A DNA stretch of 64,000 nucleotides from Ruficoccus amylovorans (GCF_014230085.1 NZ_JACHVB010000060.1:124001-188000), one strand, 5' to 3'. Shown: positions 15,847 through 24,560, numbered from the stretch's first letter. Translations and numbers: made by a program. The notes: a model not told the origin generated them from the letters alone.

Positions 15847-16605
15847 ATGACAGAACCGATCCTGAGCTACTGCGGCGTCACCAAGCGCTACGAACGGGGC
15901 AAGCCCGTGCTCGAGAGCCTGGACCTGGACGTGCAGGAGGGAGATTTTGTGTCCATCATCGGCCCCAGCGGCTGCGGCAAGTCCACCCTGCTGCGCCTGA
16001 CCGCCGGGCTCAGCCCTTTGTCAGAGGGGCAGATCGTCTTCCGCGACGGAGAACCGGCCCGGCGGAATCTGGGATTTATTTTTCAAGACGCGACGCTGCT
16101 GCCGTGGCTGGATGTCCGCCGCAACGTCGAGATGCCGCTCAAGCTGGCGAGCCGCCCCCGCGCCGAGCGAGAGGGAGCTGCTCGCGAGGTCCTTGGCCTG
16201 GTCGGGCTCCGGGCCGTCAGCGACCGCTTCCCGCGCCAGCTCTCCGGCGGGATGAAAATGCGCGTCTCGCTGGCCCGGGGATTGGTGCAAAAGCCCTCGC
16301 TCCTGCTGCTCGACGAGCCCTTCGGCGCGCTCGACGCCATCACCCGCAACCAGCTCAACGCCGAGCTGTTGGCCCTGCGCGGTCAGTCGCCTTTTACCGC
16401 GCTCTTCGTCACCCACTCAGTCAACGAGGCGGTCTTTCTCTCCAACCGCATCGTCGTGCTCTCCGCCAACCCCGGCCGCATCGCCCACACCGTCGAGGTG
16501 CCTTTCGCCTACCCGCGAGCGGCCTCCCTGCGCGAAGACCCGGCCTTTCACCGGCTGTGCGCCGAACTGATGCACGCGCTGGCCGAAGCCGCCCCCGCCC
16601 GATGA
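15847..16605 (+). CDS. ABC importer ATP-binding protein, nitrate/sulfonate/taurine class
   Basis: 252-residue ATPase of the SsuB/TauB/NrtD type. It has Walker A GPSGCGKST (about residues 40-48), a Q-loop in IFQDATLLPWLDV, the signature LSGGMKMRVSLARGL, Walker B LLLLDEPFGALD, and the switch histidine in FVTHSVNEAV. LPWLDV and SRNEA-like wording are typical of this class, which also includes HMP and riboflavin importers. It overlaps the permease gene by ATGA. No substrate-binding protein gene is in the window, so the ligand stays open. Confidence 0.9.
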   Translation: MTEPILSYCGVTKRYERGKPVLESLDLDVQEGDFVSIIGPSGCGKSTLLRLTAGLSPLSEGQIVFRDGEPARRNLGFIFQDATLLPWLDVRRNVEMPLKLASRPRAEREGAAREVLGLVGLRAVSDRFPRQLSGGMKMRVSLARGLVQKPSLLLLDEPFGALDAITRNQLNAELLALRGQSPFTALFVTHSVNEAVFLSNRIVVLSANPGRIAHTVEVPFAYPRAASLREDPAFHRLCAELMHALAEAAPAR

Positions 16606-17384
16606 AACGCTCCCTGCACTGGATTCTGCCACTGGGCACCGGAATGGTCATTCTGGGGCTGTGGTGGGCCGTCACCACGATTTGGGCGGAGCAGTTGATC
16701 TACTTTCCCGGCCCCTGGGCAGTGGTCGAAGCGGTCTGGAGCGAGCGGGCCGAACTGCTGCCGGCCACCTGGAAAACACTCTGGATGGCGCTGGCGGGCT
16801 TCGCGGCGGCTACGGCGGGCGGGAGCATCCTGGCACTGGCGCTGGCCTCGACCCGGCCCGTACGCCAATCGCTCTACCCCTGGGTGCTGGCCCTGCAAAT
16901 GGTGCCCGTTGTCATCATGATCCCGATTTTCCAGATCTGGTTCTCCTACGACTCGGTTAAAACCATCGTCAGCATGACGTTCATGATCAGCTTCTTCCCC
17001 ATCGTGGCCAACACGACGATGGGCCTGGTCTCGACCGACCGACGCCTACGCGAGCTATTCCTGACCTGGCACGCCCGCCCCTGGCAGGAGTTCCTGTATC
17101 TGCGCATTCCCTTCGCGTTGCCCTACTTCCTGACCGGTCTGAAAATCGCCGCCGTGCTCGCGCCGGTCGGGGTCATCACCGGCGACATGCTGGCCGGGAC
17201 CTCCGAGGGCACCAGCGGCCTCGGCTTTCTCCTCTATAAATACCGCTCGGAGTTCCGTCCCGACGCGGTCTTCGCGGTCGCCCTGCTCTCGGCGCTGCTG
17301 GGCTTTCTCTTCGCCGCCGCCATCCAGGCCCTGAGCTGGCTGCTCCTGCACCGCTGGCACGACTCGGCCACCGGGAAAGAATAA
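16602..17384 (+). CDS. ABC importer permease, SsuC/TauC class
   Basis: 260 residues from ATG 16602, whose ATGA overlaps the ATPase stop and implies translational coupling. There are about six membrane helices. The conserved EAA-type cytoplasmic loop is seen around TWHARPWQEFLYLRIPFALP, followed by FLTGLKIAAVLAPVGVITGDM, which matches BPD_transp_1 permeases of the nitrate/sulfonate/taurine group. The frame is open far upstream, but that stretch is antisense-type noise over the ATPase gene. A single mini-hairpin (GCGGC GCT GCCGC, 17395-17407) separates it from the convergent folK. Confidence 0.9.
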   Translation: MKRSLHWILPLGTGMVILGLWWAVTTIWAEQLIYFPGPWAVVEAVWSERAELLPATWKTLWMALAGFAAATAGGSILALALASTRPVRQSLYPWVLALQMVPVVIMIPIFQIWFSYDSVKTIVSMTFMISFFPIVANTTMGLVSTDRRLRELFLTWHARPWQEFLYLRIPFALPYFLTGLKIAAVLAPVGVITGDMLAGTSEGTSGLGFLLYKYRSEFRPDAVFAVALLSALLGFLFAAAIQALSWLLLHRWHDSATGKE

Positions 17385-17394
17385 AGGGGGGAAC

Positions 17395-17407
17395 GCGGCG
17401 CTGCCGC
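17395..17407. repeat. Single mini-hairpin in convergent gap
   Basis: The perfect 5-bp stem GCGGC/GCCGC with a three-base loop lies between the convergent ABC permease and folK genes. Its size and loop match the units of the tandem arrays elsewhere in the window, but only one is present. Confidence 0.45.
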
Positions 17408-17418
17408 CCTGCCGTCAG

Positions 17419-17931
17419 CTAGAGCTCAATGTCGTCCCGGCGGTTAACGCCCTCCGAACGCGGCAGGCCGAGAACCTCGCGCCGCAGGCTGGCCCAACGC
17501 GCCTCCCCGGCCAAGGCCCCGTCCGCCAGCAAGTCCGCCAGCGGCGCGACGACAAAGGCCCGCTCCCGCCAACGCGGATGTGGCAGCACCAGCCCCGGCT
17601 CGTCGAGGCATTCGTCAGCGTAAAACAGCAGGTCGATGTCGAGCGTGCGCGGGCCGTTGGGGATGTCCCGCTCGCGGCCGTGTTCGCGCTCGATTTGCAG
17701 GCAGGCAAGCAGCAACTCCCGCGGAGCGAGCGTCGTTTCCACCGCCGCCACCTGATTCAAAAACAGCGGCTGGTCCGCGTAGCCGACCGGCTCGGTCTCG
17801 TACACGGGCGAGGCCCCCAGCAAGCGCGTGCCCGGCAGCGCAGCCAACGCCCGGCGGGCCGAGGCCAACAGTTGCGCCCGGTCGCCGAGATTCGAGCCCA
17901 GCCCGAGAATAGCCTGGCGGGCGGCGTTCAT
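17419..17931 (-). CDS. folK: HPPK: 6-hydroxymethyl-7,8-dihydropterin pyrophosphokinase
   Basis: 170 residues. It transfers pyrophosphate from ATP to hydroxymethyl-dihydropterin, the step before dihydropteroate synthase. The family start ILGLGSNLGDRAQLL is followed by VYETEPVGYADQPLFLNQVA, the EREHGRERDIPNGPRTLDIDLLFY signature with its catalytic Arg and paired Asp residues, and LPHPRWRERAFVVAPL. The start ATG overlaps the folB stop by 4 bp. It is the last gene of the five-gene pab-fol operon and faces the ABC importer convergently. Confidence 0.95.
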   Translation of the reverse strand: MNAARQAILGLGSNLGDRAQLLASARRALAALPGTRLLGASPVYETEPVGYADQPLFLNQVAAVETTLAPRELLLACLQIEREHGRERDIPNGPRTLDIDLLFYADECLDEPGLVLPHPRWRERAFVVAPLADLLADGALAGEARWASLRREVLGLPRSEGVNRRDDIEL

Positions 17932-18293
17932 TCGCCGCGCTCCCGCACGACCGTCACCGAGACCCGGCCTCCGAAGTTCTCAATCGGGGCCTCGGGCTTG
18001 ACCACGGTCAATTCCACCGCGCAGACCAGCGGAAAACGTTCCAGAATCAGCGCCGAAGCTGTCTCGGCCACCGCCTCCAGCGTGTCGAAAGCCGGGCCGC
18101 TCAGCACTTCGCGAACGACGGCGATCACTTCGACGTAGTTGACCGTGTCGGCCAGCGCATCGCTGCGACCGACCTTACCCAAGGGCAGGGAAAGCTTGGC
18201 GTGCGCGGTGAAGTTTTGCCCGTTCTCACGCTCGTGCGCGTACACGCCGTGGAAGCCGAAAGCCTCGATACCGTCGATCTGAATGCTGTCCAT
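17928..18293 (-). CDS. folB: Dihydroneopterin aldolase
   Basis: 121 residues, the usual length. It converts dihydroneopterin to hydroxymethyl-dihydropterin plus glycolaldehyde. MDSIQIDGIEAFGFHGVYAHER carries the conserved FHGV and Glu of the family. DTVNYVEVIAVVREVL matches the pterin-binding TVNY motif, and LEAVAETASALIL supplies the conserved Glu and Ala region. VKPEAPIENFGGRVSVTV is the C-terminal KP-x-AP element, including the catalytic Lys. It sits between folP (41-bp gap) and folK (4-bp overlap). Confidence 0.94.
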   Translation of the reverse strand: MDSIQIDGIEAFGFHGVYAHERENGQNFTAHAKLSLPLGKVGRSDALADTVNYVEVIAVVREVLSGPAFDTLEAVAETASALILERFPLVCAVELTVVKPEAPIENFGGRVSVTVVRERGE

Positions 18294-18334
18294 TTCGGCC
18301 TCTTACTCATGCCCCCGCTCGGGAGAGTGGCGAG

Positions 18335-19258
18335 TCATTTCTCGAAATTTAAGCCCGCCGCAATGGCATCGGCCATGAGCAGCGTCTGGCGGGCGCGGGC
18401 CACATCGTGCACGCGAACCATCCGGCAGCCCTGCGCCACGCCCCAGACGTGCGTGACCTGCGTCCCGTCCTCGCGTTCGCCGATCTCGCGGTCGAGCACC
18501 AGCCCGATGGTGGACTTGCGCGAAGTCCCCAGTAGCACCGGACAACCCAACGCGCAGACCCGTTCCAGACGCCGCAGCACTTCGAGGTTATGCGGGGGCT
18601 TTTTTCCAAACCCGAAACCCGGGTCGAGCCAGCACTGCGCGACAGGAAGTCCCGCCGTCCGCACCTGCCCGAGGCTCACGCGCAGGTCGAGGAGGACGTC
18701 TTCCCAAAAATCATCATAGATCGGCGCGGGCCGGTTGTGCATGAGGACGACCGGGCACCGCAACCGACCAGCAGCCTGCGCCATCGGTGACAAGGGCAGC
18801 CCGACCAGCGGCTCCCCGGCCCTCACAGCCTCTCGCCAGCGCGCCCACTCCTGCTCGTCGAGTCCGTGACGCACGCCCCAGATGTCGTTAATCATGTCCA
18901 CCCCGGCGTGGATGGCCGCCTCGGCCACCTCGGCCTTGTAGGTGTCAACCGAGAGCGGCAGGTCGGGAAACTCCCGGCGCAGGGCCTCGATCACCGGAAG
19001 GATGCGTCCGACCTCCTCCGCCGCCACGACCGGCGGCGCGCCCGGACGGGTGGACTCCCCGCCCACGTCGATCACATCCGCCCCCGCCCCGGCCATGAGG
19101 GCCGCCTGCTCCAGCGCCCGCTCGACGGTAGCGAAACTGCCACCGTCCGAAAACGAGTCGGGCGTGACATTGAGAATGCCCATCAGCAGCGTCCGAGCGC
19201 CCGCCGAGGGCAGCGGACGCCCGTGCGGGCTTTGCCAGGTAAGAGGAAGATGGCTCAT
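18335..19258 (-). CDS. folP: Dihydropteroate synthase
   Basis: 307 residues, somewhat longer than the usual 270-290. It condenses hydroxymethyl-dihydropterin pyrophosphate with p-aminobenzoate. LLMGILNVTPDSFSDGG and DVIDVGGESTRPGA are the two diagnostic phosphate-binding loops. LSVDTYKAEVAEAAIHAG and MINDIWG follow, then CPVVLMHN, WLDPGFGFGKKPPHN with the catalytic Lys, LLGTSRKSTIG, and VRVHDV near the C-terminus. About 20 residues after the INDIWG segment (WARWREAVRAGEPLVGL) look like a local insertion. The start overlaps the pabC stop by ATGA. Confidence 0.95.
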   Translation of the reverse strand: MSHLPLTWQSPHGRPLPSAGARTLLMGILNVTPDSFSDGGSFATVERALEQAALMAGAGADVIDVGGESTRPGAPPVVAAEEVGRILPVIEALRREFPDLPLSVDTYKAEVAEAAIHAGVDMINDIWGVRHGLDEQEWARWREAVRAGEPLVGLPLSPMAQAAGRLRCPVVLMHNRPAPIYDDFWEDVLLDLRVSLGQVRTAGLPVAQCWLDPGFGFGKKPPHNLEVLRRLERVCALGCPVLLGTSRKSTIGLVLDREIGEREDGTQVTHVWGVAQGCRMVRVHDVARARQTLLMADAIAAGLNFEK

Positions 19259-20127
19259 TGCGGGAGAGAGGCGTGGTACAACTCCACCATGCGTGAAAAC
19301 GCCGCCGGGGCAACCGCATTGCGCCGCCAGAGCGGTTTCCCGTCGAGGCCAAGGATTTCCCGTACCGATACCGGACCGGTCGCGGCGTTAATCACGCCCA
19401 CGGCCTGAGCTTGCTCCAGCACCGACAGCGGCCACTCGCCTTCGCGCACCTCCACGCCCGCGCCCTGAGCCAACTCAAGCAGGTGCCCCCGGTGGACGCC
19501 TGCCAGCAGGCCAGTGTCCAGGGACGGTGTGCAGAGCGCTCCATCCTGTATCCAAAAAATATTACAGGTCACGCCCTCGCAGATACTCCCCCGCACATCA
19601 AGCATCAGCCCCTGCTCGCCGGGCTCGCCGTTGGCCTGTAATTCGCGCCAGGCGAAGAGGCTGTTCAGCCAGGCCAGGCTCTTGCCCCGGGGGCGCTGCT
19701 CGCCGCTGTCGCGCCGGGTCTCCAGCAGGCGCAAGCGGATGCCCTCCGGCGGAGGCGCGGGCGGCAGGGGGCGCAGCGTGAGCATGTCCCAGGGCTCGCG
19801 GTACGGTCCGGCGGGCAGGCCGAAACCGGCGCTCCCGGCGGACACGGTGTAGCGTAGCACGGCGTCACCGCCACCCGAGGCGGCCAGCAACTCGGCCACC
19901 GCCCGCTCAAGCCGGGGCAGGTCGGCTACCAGAAGTGTATCCGTATTTTCAATACACAGCGGCTCCAGCGTCCGCCACAGCCGCTCCCGGTGCCGCTCCA
20001 GCAGAAAGCACCGCCCGCCCCAGGTGCGGAAGGTCTCGAACGCGCCCGCCCCATAGAGCAGACCGTGGTCGTCCGCCGGGATATGGGCCTCATGGGCCTC
20101 CCTCAGTTCGCCGCGAAAGATCAGCAT
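19255..20127 (-). CDS. pabC: Aminodeoxychorismate lyase-like, fold-IV PLP enzyme
   Basis: 290 residues from ATG 20127, which overlaps the pabB stop by 7 bp. Fold-type IV PLP aminotransferase/lyase. The N-terminus IPADDHGLLYGAGAFETFRT is family-typical. The PLP lysine lies in the segment RGKSLAWLNSLFAWRE, and GLMLDVRGSICEGVTCNIFW is the conserved EG-x-x-x-N region. The sequence alone cannot separate ADC lyase from D-amino acid or branched-chain aminotransferases. Its place between pabB and folP strongly favours p-aminobenzoate formation. Confidence 0.88.
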   Translation of the reverse strand: MLIFRGELREAHEAHIPADDHGLLYGAGAFETFRTWGGRCFLLERHRERLWRTLEPLCIENTDTLLVADLPRLERAVAELLAASGGGDAVLRYTVSAGSAGFGLPAGPYREPWDMLTLRPLPPAPPPEGIRLRLLETRRDSGEQRPRGKSLAWLNSLFAWRELQANGEPGEQGLMLDVRGSICEGVTCNIFWIQDGALCTPSLDTGLLAGVHRGHLLELAQGAGVEVREGEWPLSVLEQAQAVGVINAATGPVSVREILGLDGKPLWRRNAVAPAAFSRMVELYHASLPQ

Positions 20128-21620
20128 GTCGCCTCCTCCAGCGCCGCCCACAGGGCCCGCGCCTTGTTTAAAGATTCCTCAAACTCACGCTCCGGCACGG
20201 AGTCGGCGACGACGCCCGCCCCGGCCTGCACATGCGCCTGCCCCCGACCGGCCAGCAGCGTGCGAATGACGATGTTCAGCTCGAAATCGCCGTTGTAGCC
20301 GAACCAGCCGACCGACCCCGTATAAAAACCGCGCCGCACCGGCTCCAGCTCCTCGATGATCTGCATGGTGCGGACCTTGGGCGCGCCGGTGATCGTCCCG
20401 CCGGGAAAAGCCGAGGCCACCACGTCCACTTCGTCGCGTTCCGGGGCGAGTTCCCCGACCACATGCGAAACGATGTGCTGCACGTGCGAATAGCCCTCCG
20501 CCACCATGTAATCGCGCACACGCACGCTGCCGTAACGGCAGACCCGGCCCAGGTCGTTGCGGATCAGATCGACCAGCATGAGGTGTTCGGCCCGCTCTTT
20601 GGGGTGGGCGAGCAGTTCCCCGCGCAGGGCCGCGTCACTGTCGCCACAGGCTCCGCGCGGGCGGGTCCCGGCGATGGGGCGCGCCTCGACGCAGCCGTTG
20701 ACCGACTTGACCAGCAACTCCGGCGAGCCGCAGACCAGCGTCCACTCCCCCGCAGGCACGTAGGCCATGTAGGGCGAGGGATTGATCCGGCGCAGCGCAT
20801 CGTAAACCGCCGCCGGGTGAGCCGTCAGGGGGCGGGTTTCGCGCAGCGAGAGGTTGACCTGATAGGTGTCGCCCGCGCCGATGTATGCCTGCACCCGCCG
20901 GACCGCCGCCGTGTAGGCCGCCCGGTCCAGCGACAGGGTACGCATGGCCGGAGCAGGGGCGGCGACTGGCGGGCCGGAGGAATCGCCCCCCGCCGTCTCC
21001 GACACTGCCGACGGCAAGGCCGCCGCCCGTTCGGATGCTCTTTCTTCGCAAGCGGTCTGAAAATCCTTCACCAGCGCCGCGCAACGCTCGCGGGCAACTT
21101 CGAAACGCTCCCGCAAGTGGCCCGAAGCGCTATCCACCACCGGACTTTCCGCCACCACGACCGCATACGCCGTCCCCGTCTCGCGGTCGAAAACCAGCAC
21201 CTCGTCCGCCACCGACAACACCGCCGGGGGCAGCCCGAGATCGTCTTCCGCGCGGGCCGGGAGATTTTCGATTTCCCGCGCCAGGTCGTAGGACAGCGCC
21301 CCGACCAGCCCCCCGGTAAACGGCGGCAATCCCGGCCAACGCGGAGCCCGGTGCTTTTTTAAGAACGCCCGCAGCGCAGCCAGTACGCCCGGCCCCGTTC
21401 CCGCCGGGCGGGACAGCTCCGGCCAGGCCAACGGCTTCGGCCGGGGAATAAAGTAGGTGTAGCGCCCGCCCCGGGCACTCTCCAGCAGGACGGCGCCCGT
21501 CCCGGCCAGCAGCGGTTCCCAGCGCTCCGGCAGGCGGACCCCGCCGACACGGCGTACGTACGGCAAGCGTTCATACTCCCCGGCCGCGGTCTCCCACTGT
21601 TGCAGACTCACCAACTCCAT
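20121..21620 (-). CDS. pabB: Aminodeoxychorismate synthase component I
   Basis: 499 residues from ATG 21620; a TTG at 21644 is an alternative. A chorismate-binding enzyme of the anthranilate synthase I/PabB family. The N-terminal TrpE-like domain is followed by a Ser/Ala-rich linker (about residues 205-235). The catalytic domain contains YQVNLSLRETRP, SPELLVKS, the PIAGTRPRG motif, MLVDLIRNDLGRVC, and GGTITGAPKVRTMQIIEELE. PIAGT is the PabB form of the active-site loop, with the Lys of the covalent subclass replaced. No glutamine amidotransferase (PabA) gene is present in the window. This is the first gene of the folate operon. Confidence 0.92.
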   Translation of the reverse strand: MELVSLQQWETAAGEYERLPYVRRVGGVRLPERWEPLLAGTGAVLLESARGGRYTYFIPRPKPLAWPELSRPAGTGPGVLAALRAFLKKHRAPRWPGLPPFTGGLVGALSYDLAREIENLPARAEDDLGLPPAVLSVADEVLVFDRETGTAYAVVVAESPVVDSASGHLRERFEVARERCAALVKDFQTACEERASERAAALPSAVSETAGGDSSGPPVAAPAPAMRTLSLDRAAYTAAVRRVQAYIGAGDTYQVNLSLRETRPLTAHPAAVYDALRRINPSPYMAYVPAGEWTLVCGSPELLVKSVNGCVEARPIAGTRPRGACGDSDAALRGELLAHPKERAEHLMLVDLIRNDLGRVCRYGSVRVRDYMVAEGYSHVQHIVSHVVGELAPERDEVDVVASAFPGGTITGAPKVRTMQIIEELEPVRRGFYTGSVGWFGYNGDFELNIVIRTLLAGRGQAHVQAGAGVVADSVPEREFEESLNKARALWAALEEATC

Positions 21621-21699
21621 AGACTCGAAAACAGACCACGACAAAATCCGGCATTGATCTTGTCAGCAAGCCCTACATGGCGCAAGATGCCACGCCATT

Positions 21700-21807
21700 A
21701 TGGGAAAACAATACAACAAAGTTATAAAGCGCAAACGTCTCCTCGCCTACAAGGCCCGCAAAAAGGCTGCCGCCAAGGCCGCCATCCCCTCCAAGGCCAA
21801 AGCGTGA
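21700..21807 (+). CDS. 35-residue highly basic small protein
   Basis: The predicted peptide starts MGKQYNKVIKRKRLLAYKAR and continues with KKAAAKAAIPSKAKA. It is almost wholly Lys/Arg/Ala, like a ribosome- or nucleic-acid-associated small protein. I recall similar MGKQYNK-type short proteins in Opitutae genomes, but cannot check this here. The ATG lies about 80 bp from the divergent pabB start. Its stop overlaps the GTG start of the next gene (GTGA), so the two are probably translationally coupled. It is too short for most automatic gene calls. Confidence 0.6.
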   Translation: MGKQYNKVIKRKRLLAYKARKKAAAKAAIPSKAKA

Positions 21808-22310
21808 AGCGTTTGCTGTCCATCAGCCTGACCTGCCTGTTGGCGACTTTCGCCGCAGCGCAGGCAAAGGATTTTCCACAGATCGACTACGTCAAGAGCC
21901 GCCATGTGGAGGCGGAAACGTTTAAGCGGATCTCCGAATATTTTGACGGTAAGGAAAACCAGGGCGACAAGATCGTCCTGCGTACGGATCCCTCCGTACG
22001 CGAGGGCTGGTACCTCGTCCTGATGCTCGACGGTGACGCCGACCAGTACCCCGCCGGGACGCGCGTCGGCCTGAAAGTTCTCCTGCCCGGGCAGAAAGAG
22101 GAAGTGGTCAAGGCGACCAGTCTGCCCACTCCGATCCCCTCCTCCAGCGAAATCTGGATCGGCCTGACCGGCAAGGACGAACCCGCCAATGGCAAGCCCC
22201 CTGTGGCCTGGATGGTTGTCATCTATAGCCCGCAGGGCAAAGTGTACTCGGCCTACAAAAGCTACCTGTGGGAAAAGCCCGACGAGGAAGCCAAGCCCGC
22301 CCAACAATAA
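21804..22310 (+). CDS. Exported protein of unknown function
   Basis: 168 residues from a GTG that overlaps the stop of the upstream 35-codon gene. The N-terminus VKRLLSISLTCLLATFAAAQA is a signal peptide with an AQA cut site. The mature domain has mixed alpha/beta character, with VREGWYLVLMLDGDADQYPA, GTRVGLKVLLPG and WMVVIYSPQGKVYSAYKSYLW resembling a small beta-sandwich. No named family is recognised. The next gene, the OGG1-like glycosylase, starts 12 bp downstream, so the three plus-strand genes may form one unit. Confidence 0.75.
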   Translation: MKRLLSISLTCLLATFAAAQAKDFPQIDYVKSRHVEAETFKRISEYFDGKENQGDKIVLRTDPSVREGWYLVLMLDGDADQYPAGTRVGLKVLLPGQKEEVVKATSLPTPIPSSSEIWIGLTGKDEPANGKPPVAWMVVIYSPQGKVYSAYKSYLWEKPDEEAKPAQQ

Positions 22311-22322
22311 CCGGGGCCCCGC

Positions 22323-23198
22323 ATGAAGTGGACCCCGTGGCGGACTCTTCCGTCAACCACCCGATTTTCCGCCCCCGTGCTGCGCGAGCTGCTCGACGGC
22401 GGACAGGCTTTTCGCTGGTACGAAACCGGCGGCGTCTGGCAAGGCGCCTGGGGTACCGATCTGGCCCGGCTACGCCTCAGCGCAGAGGGTATGCTGGAAT
22501 GGTCCGGCCCGCAGACCGCCGGCAAGCGTACCGGGGAAGCCCTCCGCCACTACCTCGCGCTCGACGCCGACTGGGACCACGCGATGGACACCCTGCCCTG
22601 GCGCAGCGACCCCGTACTCGCAGCCGCCATGAAACAATGGCCCGGCCTGCGCATCCTTCGCCAGCCACTGGCCGAGACTCTGATGGTTTTCCTCTGCTCC
22701 TCCACCAAGCAGATCGTCCAGATCAAGCAGATCTGCGCCGACCTCGCCGACACCTTCGGTGAACCGCTGACCGACGCGGATGGACACCGCCAGCTACCCA
22801 CTTGGGAAGCGATTCACGCGGCAGACGAAGACCGCCTGCGCGCCTGCCGCCTCGGCTACCGAGCCCGCTATCTGAAGGGAACTGCCGCCATCCTGACTGC
22901 TCGGCCCGGATGGCTCGACACGATCCCCGCCCTGCCCTACGCACAGGCGAAAGCCGAATTGATGGCCCTCCCGGGCGTGGGGGCGAAAATCGCCGACTGC
23001 GTGCTGCTCTTCGGGGCAGGCATGCTGGAAGCCTTTCCCGTCGATACCTGGATTCTCAAGGTCATGGCTCAGCACTATCGCCTGCACGGGTGGAAGCCCG
23101 ACCACGTGGCCACCTTCGGACGCACGCATTTCGGGGCGCTGGCTGGAGCTGCCCAGCAATTTCTCTTTTCCGATGCGCGACTGCGCCGGGACAGCTAG
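22323..23198 (+). CDS. OGG1-type 8-oxoguanine DNA glycosylase/AP lyase
   Basis: 291 residues. The N-terminal domain contains LLDGGQAFRWYETGG, the OGG1 GQ-x-FRW motif. The helical domain has MVFLCSSTKQIVQIKQIC, where OGG1 has the FICSSNNN-x-x-RI helix. The helix-hairpin-helix-GPD motif is LPGVGAKIADCVLLFGAGML, with Lys as the Schiff-base residue, and AFPVDTWI supplies the catalytic Asp. The order and spacing match eukaryotic-type OGG1 rather than MutY, Nth or AlkA. OGG1 homologues occur in a minority of bacteria. It would excise oxidised guanine from DNA. Confidence 0.87.
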   Translation: MKWTPWRTLPSTTRFSAPVLRELLDGGQAFRWYETGGVWQGAWGTDLARLRLSAEGMLEWSGPQTAGKRTGEALRHYLALDADWDHAMDTLPWRSDPVLAAAMKQWPGLRILRQPLAETLMVFLCSSTKQIVQIKQICADLADTFGEPLTDADGHRQLPTWEAIHAADEDRLRACRLGYRARYLKGTAAILTARPGWLDTIPALPYAQAKAELMALPGVGAKIADCVLLFGAGMLEAFPVDTWILKVMAQHYRLHGWKPDHVATFGRTHFGALAGAAQQFLFSDARLRRDS

Positions 23199-23237
23199 AG
23201 CATTTTCCCACTCCAAGACTCGTAGAGAAATCCCGGA

Positions 23238-24521
23238 TCAACCGCTCCCCTTGCCGGTTATGTTCTGAAGCGCCTTCATTCCCTGGAGCACACGGAATTT
23301 ACCGTGATGGCCCTTGGCAAGCTCCTCGAAACGCCGGGCGTTGCTGTTGTTTTTCTCGTCTTCATCGGCGCCCAGAAACAGGACCACATTCACCGGCGGA
23401 TCGCTCCTGTCCTGGTTGGCGTAATATTCGCGTTCGAGATTATGAAGGAACTGGTCGATCTCCTCCTCACTGTAAACATCGGAGGGAGGACGGGCTGTCC
23501 TTGGCTCAAGCTCGCGAACAATGGTGCCAATCCACTGGACAACCCGTTCGGGCTGGCCGGCTTTTTTACGCTTCTCGTTCTCGTTTTTAAGCCATTCCTG
23601 GGCTTTCACTACCGCAGCGTCCCAGGCGGCCTGCTTTTTTTCGTCCCAGCCTTGATCCTTGTAATATTGCGCCCGTTCCTCGGTCGTCATGCCGCGACCA
23701 TGATGCTGCCAGCCGGCCACCAGGATATTAATGGTGTCGCTGCCCTGTTCCATCGCGATCTGAACGGCTCTCAGCCACTGGGAGGCATCATCGGTCAGGG
23801 GTTCCAGGGTCTTGTTCTGGATGGAAACGTTGCTCGACAGCTTGCCGACGCTGGCGAAGTCCTTGTTGATCGGCTTGATCCACTCCTTGAAAAGTTCCTT
23901 GTTCTGGCGGGTGGCGGGCAGAAGCTTGTCCGAGTAGATCTGGACCTTGCTGCCGTCGTAGAACATGGCGTTGAAAAGCGTCCCGGAGGAAAGCTTGCTC
24001 ACCATGGCGGAAATTTCATCCTTAATGATGTTGTAGGCGGGCAGCCCGCCCTTCTGGTCCTCAAGCATGTAGCGGGAGGCATCGACGATGAACATCACGC
24101 GCTCGCCAGTGGACTTGATCCCGAAGAAATCGACCGCCGACTTACTGAAGTCGATCCCGCCGCCGCCGAAATCGTCTCCGACGCGACCGGCTCCGTAGTT
24201 ACCGCCGACGGCGACCTTCGTATCGACGGTGGGCATGCTCACGCTCAGGTCGGGCAGGTTGATCGACGAGATATTCGTCACGGTGATTTTCTGTACCGGA
24301 CGGGAGCTTTTTTTCTGCTGCTGCTGAAGGCGCACCTGCTGCTGGAGCTTCTGGGGCTCGATCTTCTCGGGCGGGGGCGGCGCCTCCATTTCCGGCTCAT
24401 CCGGAATCAGCGCGGTATAAATCGTGTAACTGCCCAGGCCGATGATAAGAATAAGGTGAACAATCAGGCTGACGCCGATCACCTCGATCAGGGGCAGGTT
24501 AATTTTGCGTCGTTTCTTCAT
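23238..24521 (-). CDS. TonB-like anchored protein with von Willebrand A-like domain
   Basis: 427 residues. It begins like a TonB energy transducer: basic cytoplasmic tail, one membrane helix (about 12-38, IGVSLIVHLILIIGLGSYTI), then a Pro/Glu/Gln-rich spacer (EAPPPPEKIEPQKLQQQ, to about 80). Instead of a TonB C-terminal domain it has a Gly-rich stretch and a vWA-like fold from about residue 140. There ERVMFIVDASRYMLED occupies the MIDAS strand, with DASRY in place of DxSxS. A conserved NILVAGWQHHGRG and a terminal NVVLFLGADEDEKNN segment follow. It is last in the operon with two ExbD and one ExbB gene, which supports an energy-transducer role. Ligand unknown. Confidence 0.75.
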   Translation of the reverse strand: MKKRRKINLPLIEVIGVSLIVHLILIIGLGSYTIYTALIPDEPEMEAPPPPEKIEPQKLQQQVRLQQQQKKSSRPVQKITVTNISSINLPDLSVSMPTVDTKVAVGGNYGAGRVGDDFGGGGIDFSKSAVDFFGIKSTGERVMFIVDASRYMLEDQKGGLPAYNIIKDEISAMVSKLSSGTLFNAMFYDGSKVQIYSDKLLPATRQNKELFKEWIKPINKDFASVGKLSSNVSIQNKTLEPLTDDASQWLRAVQIAMEQGSDTINILVAGWQHHGRGMTTEERAQYYKDQGWDEKKQAAWDAAVVKAQEWLKNENEKRKKAGQPERVVQWIGTIVRELEPRTARPPSDVYSEEEIDQFLHNLEREYYANQDRSDPPVNVVLFLGADEDEKNNSNARRFEELAKGHHGKFRVLQGMKALQNITGKGSG

Positions 24522-24560
24522 GCGGGGGCAGATTCGGGGCTGTCGGGCAAGGAGGTGTGG

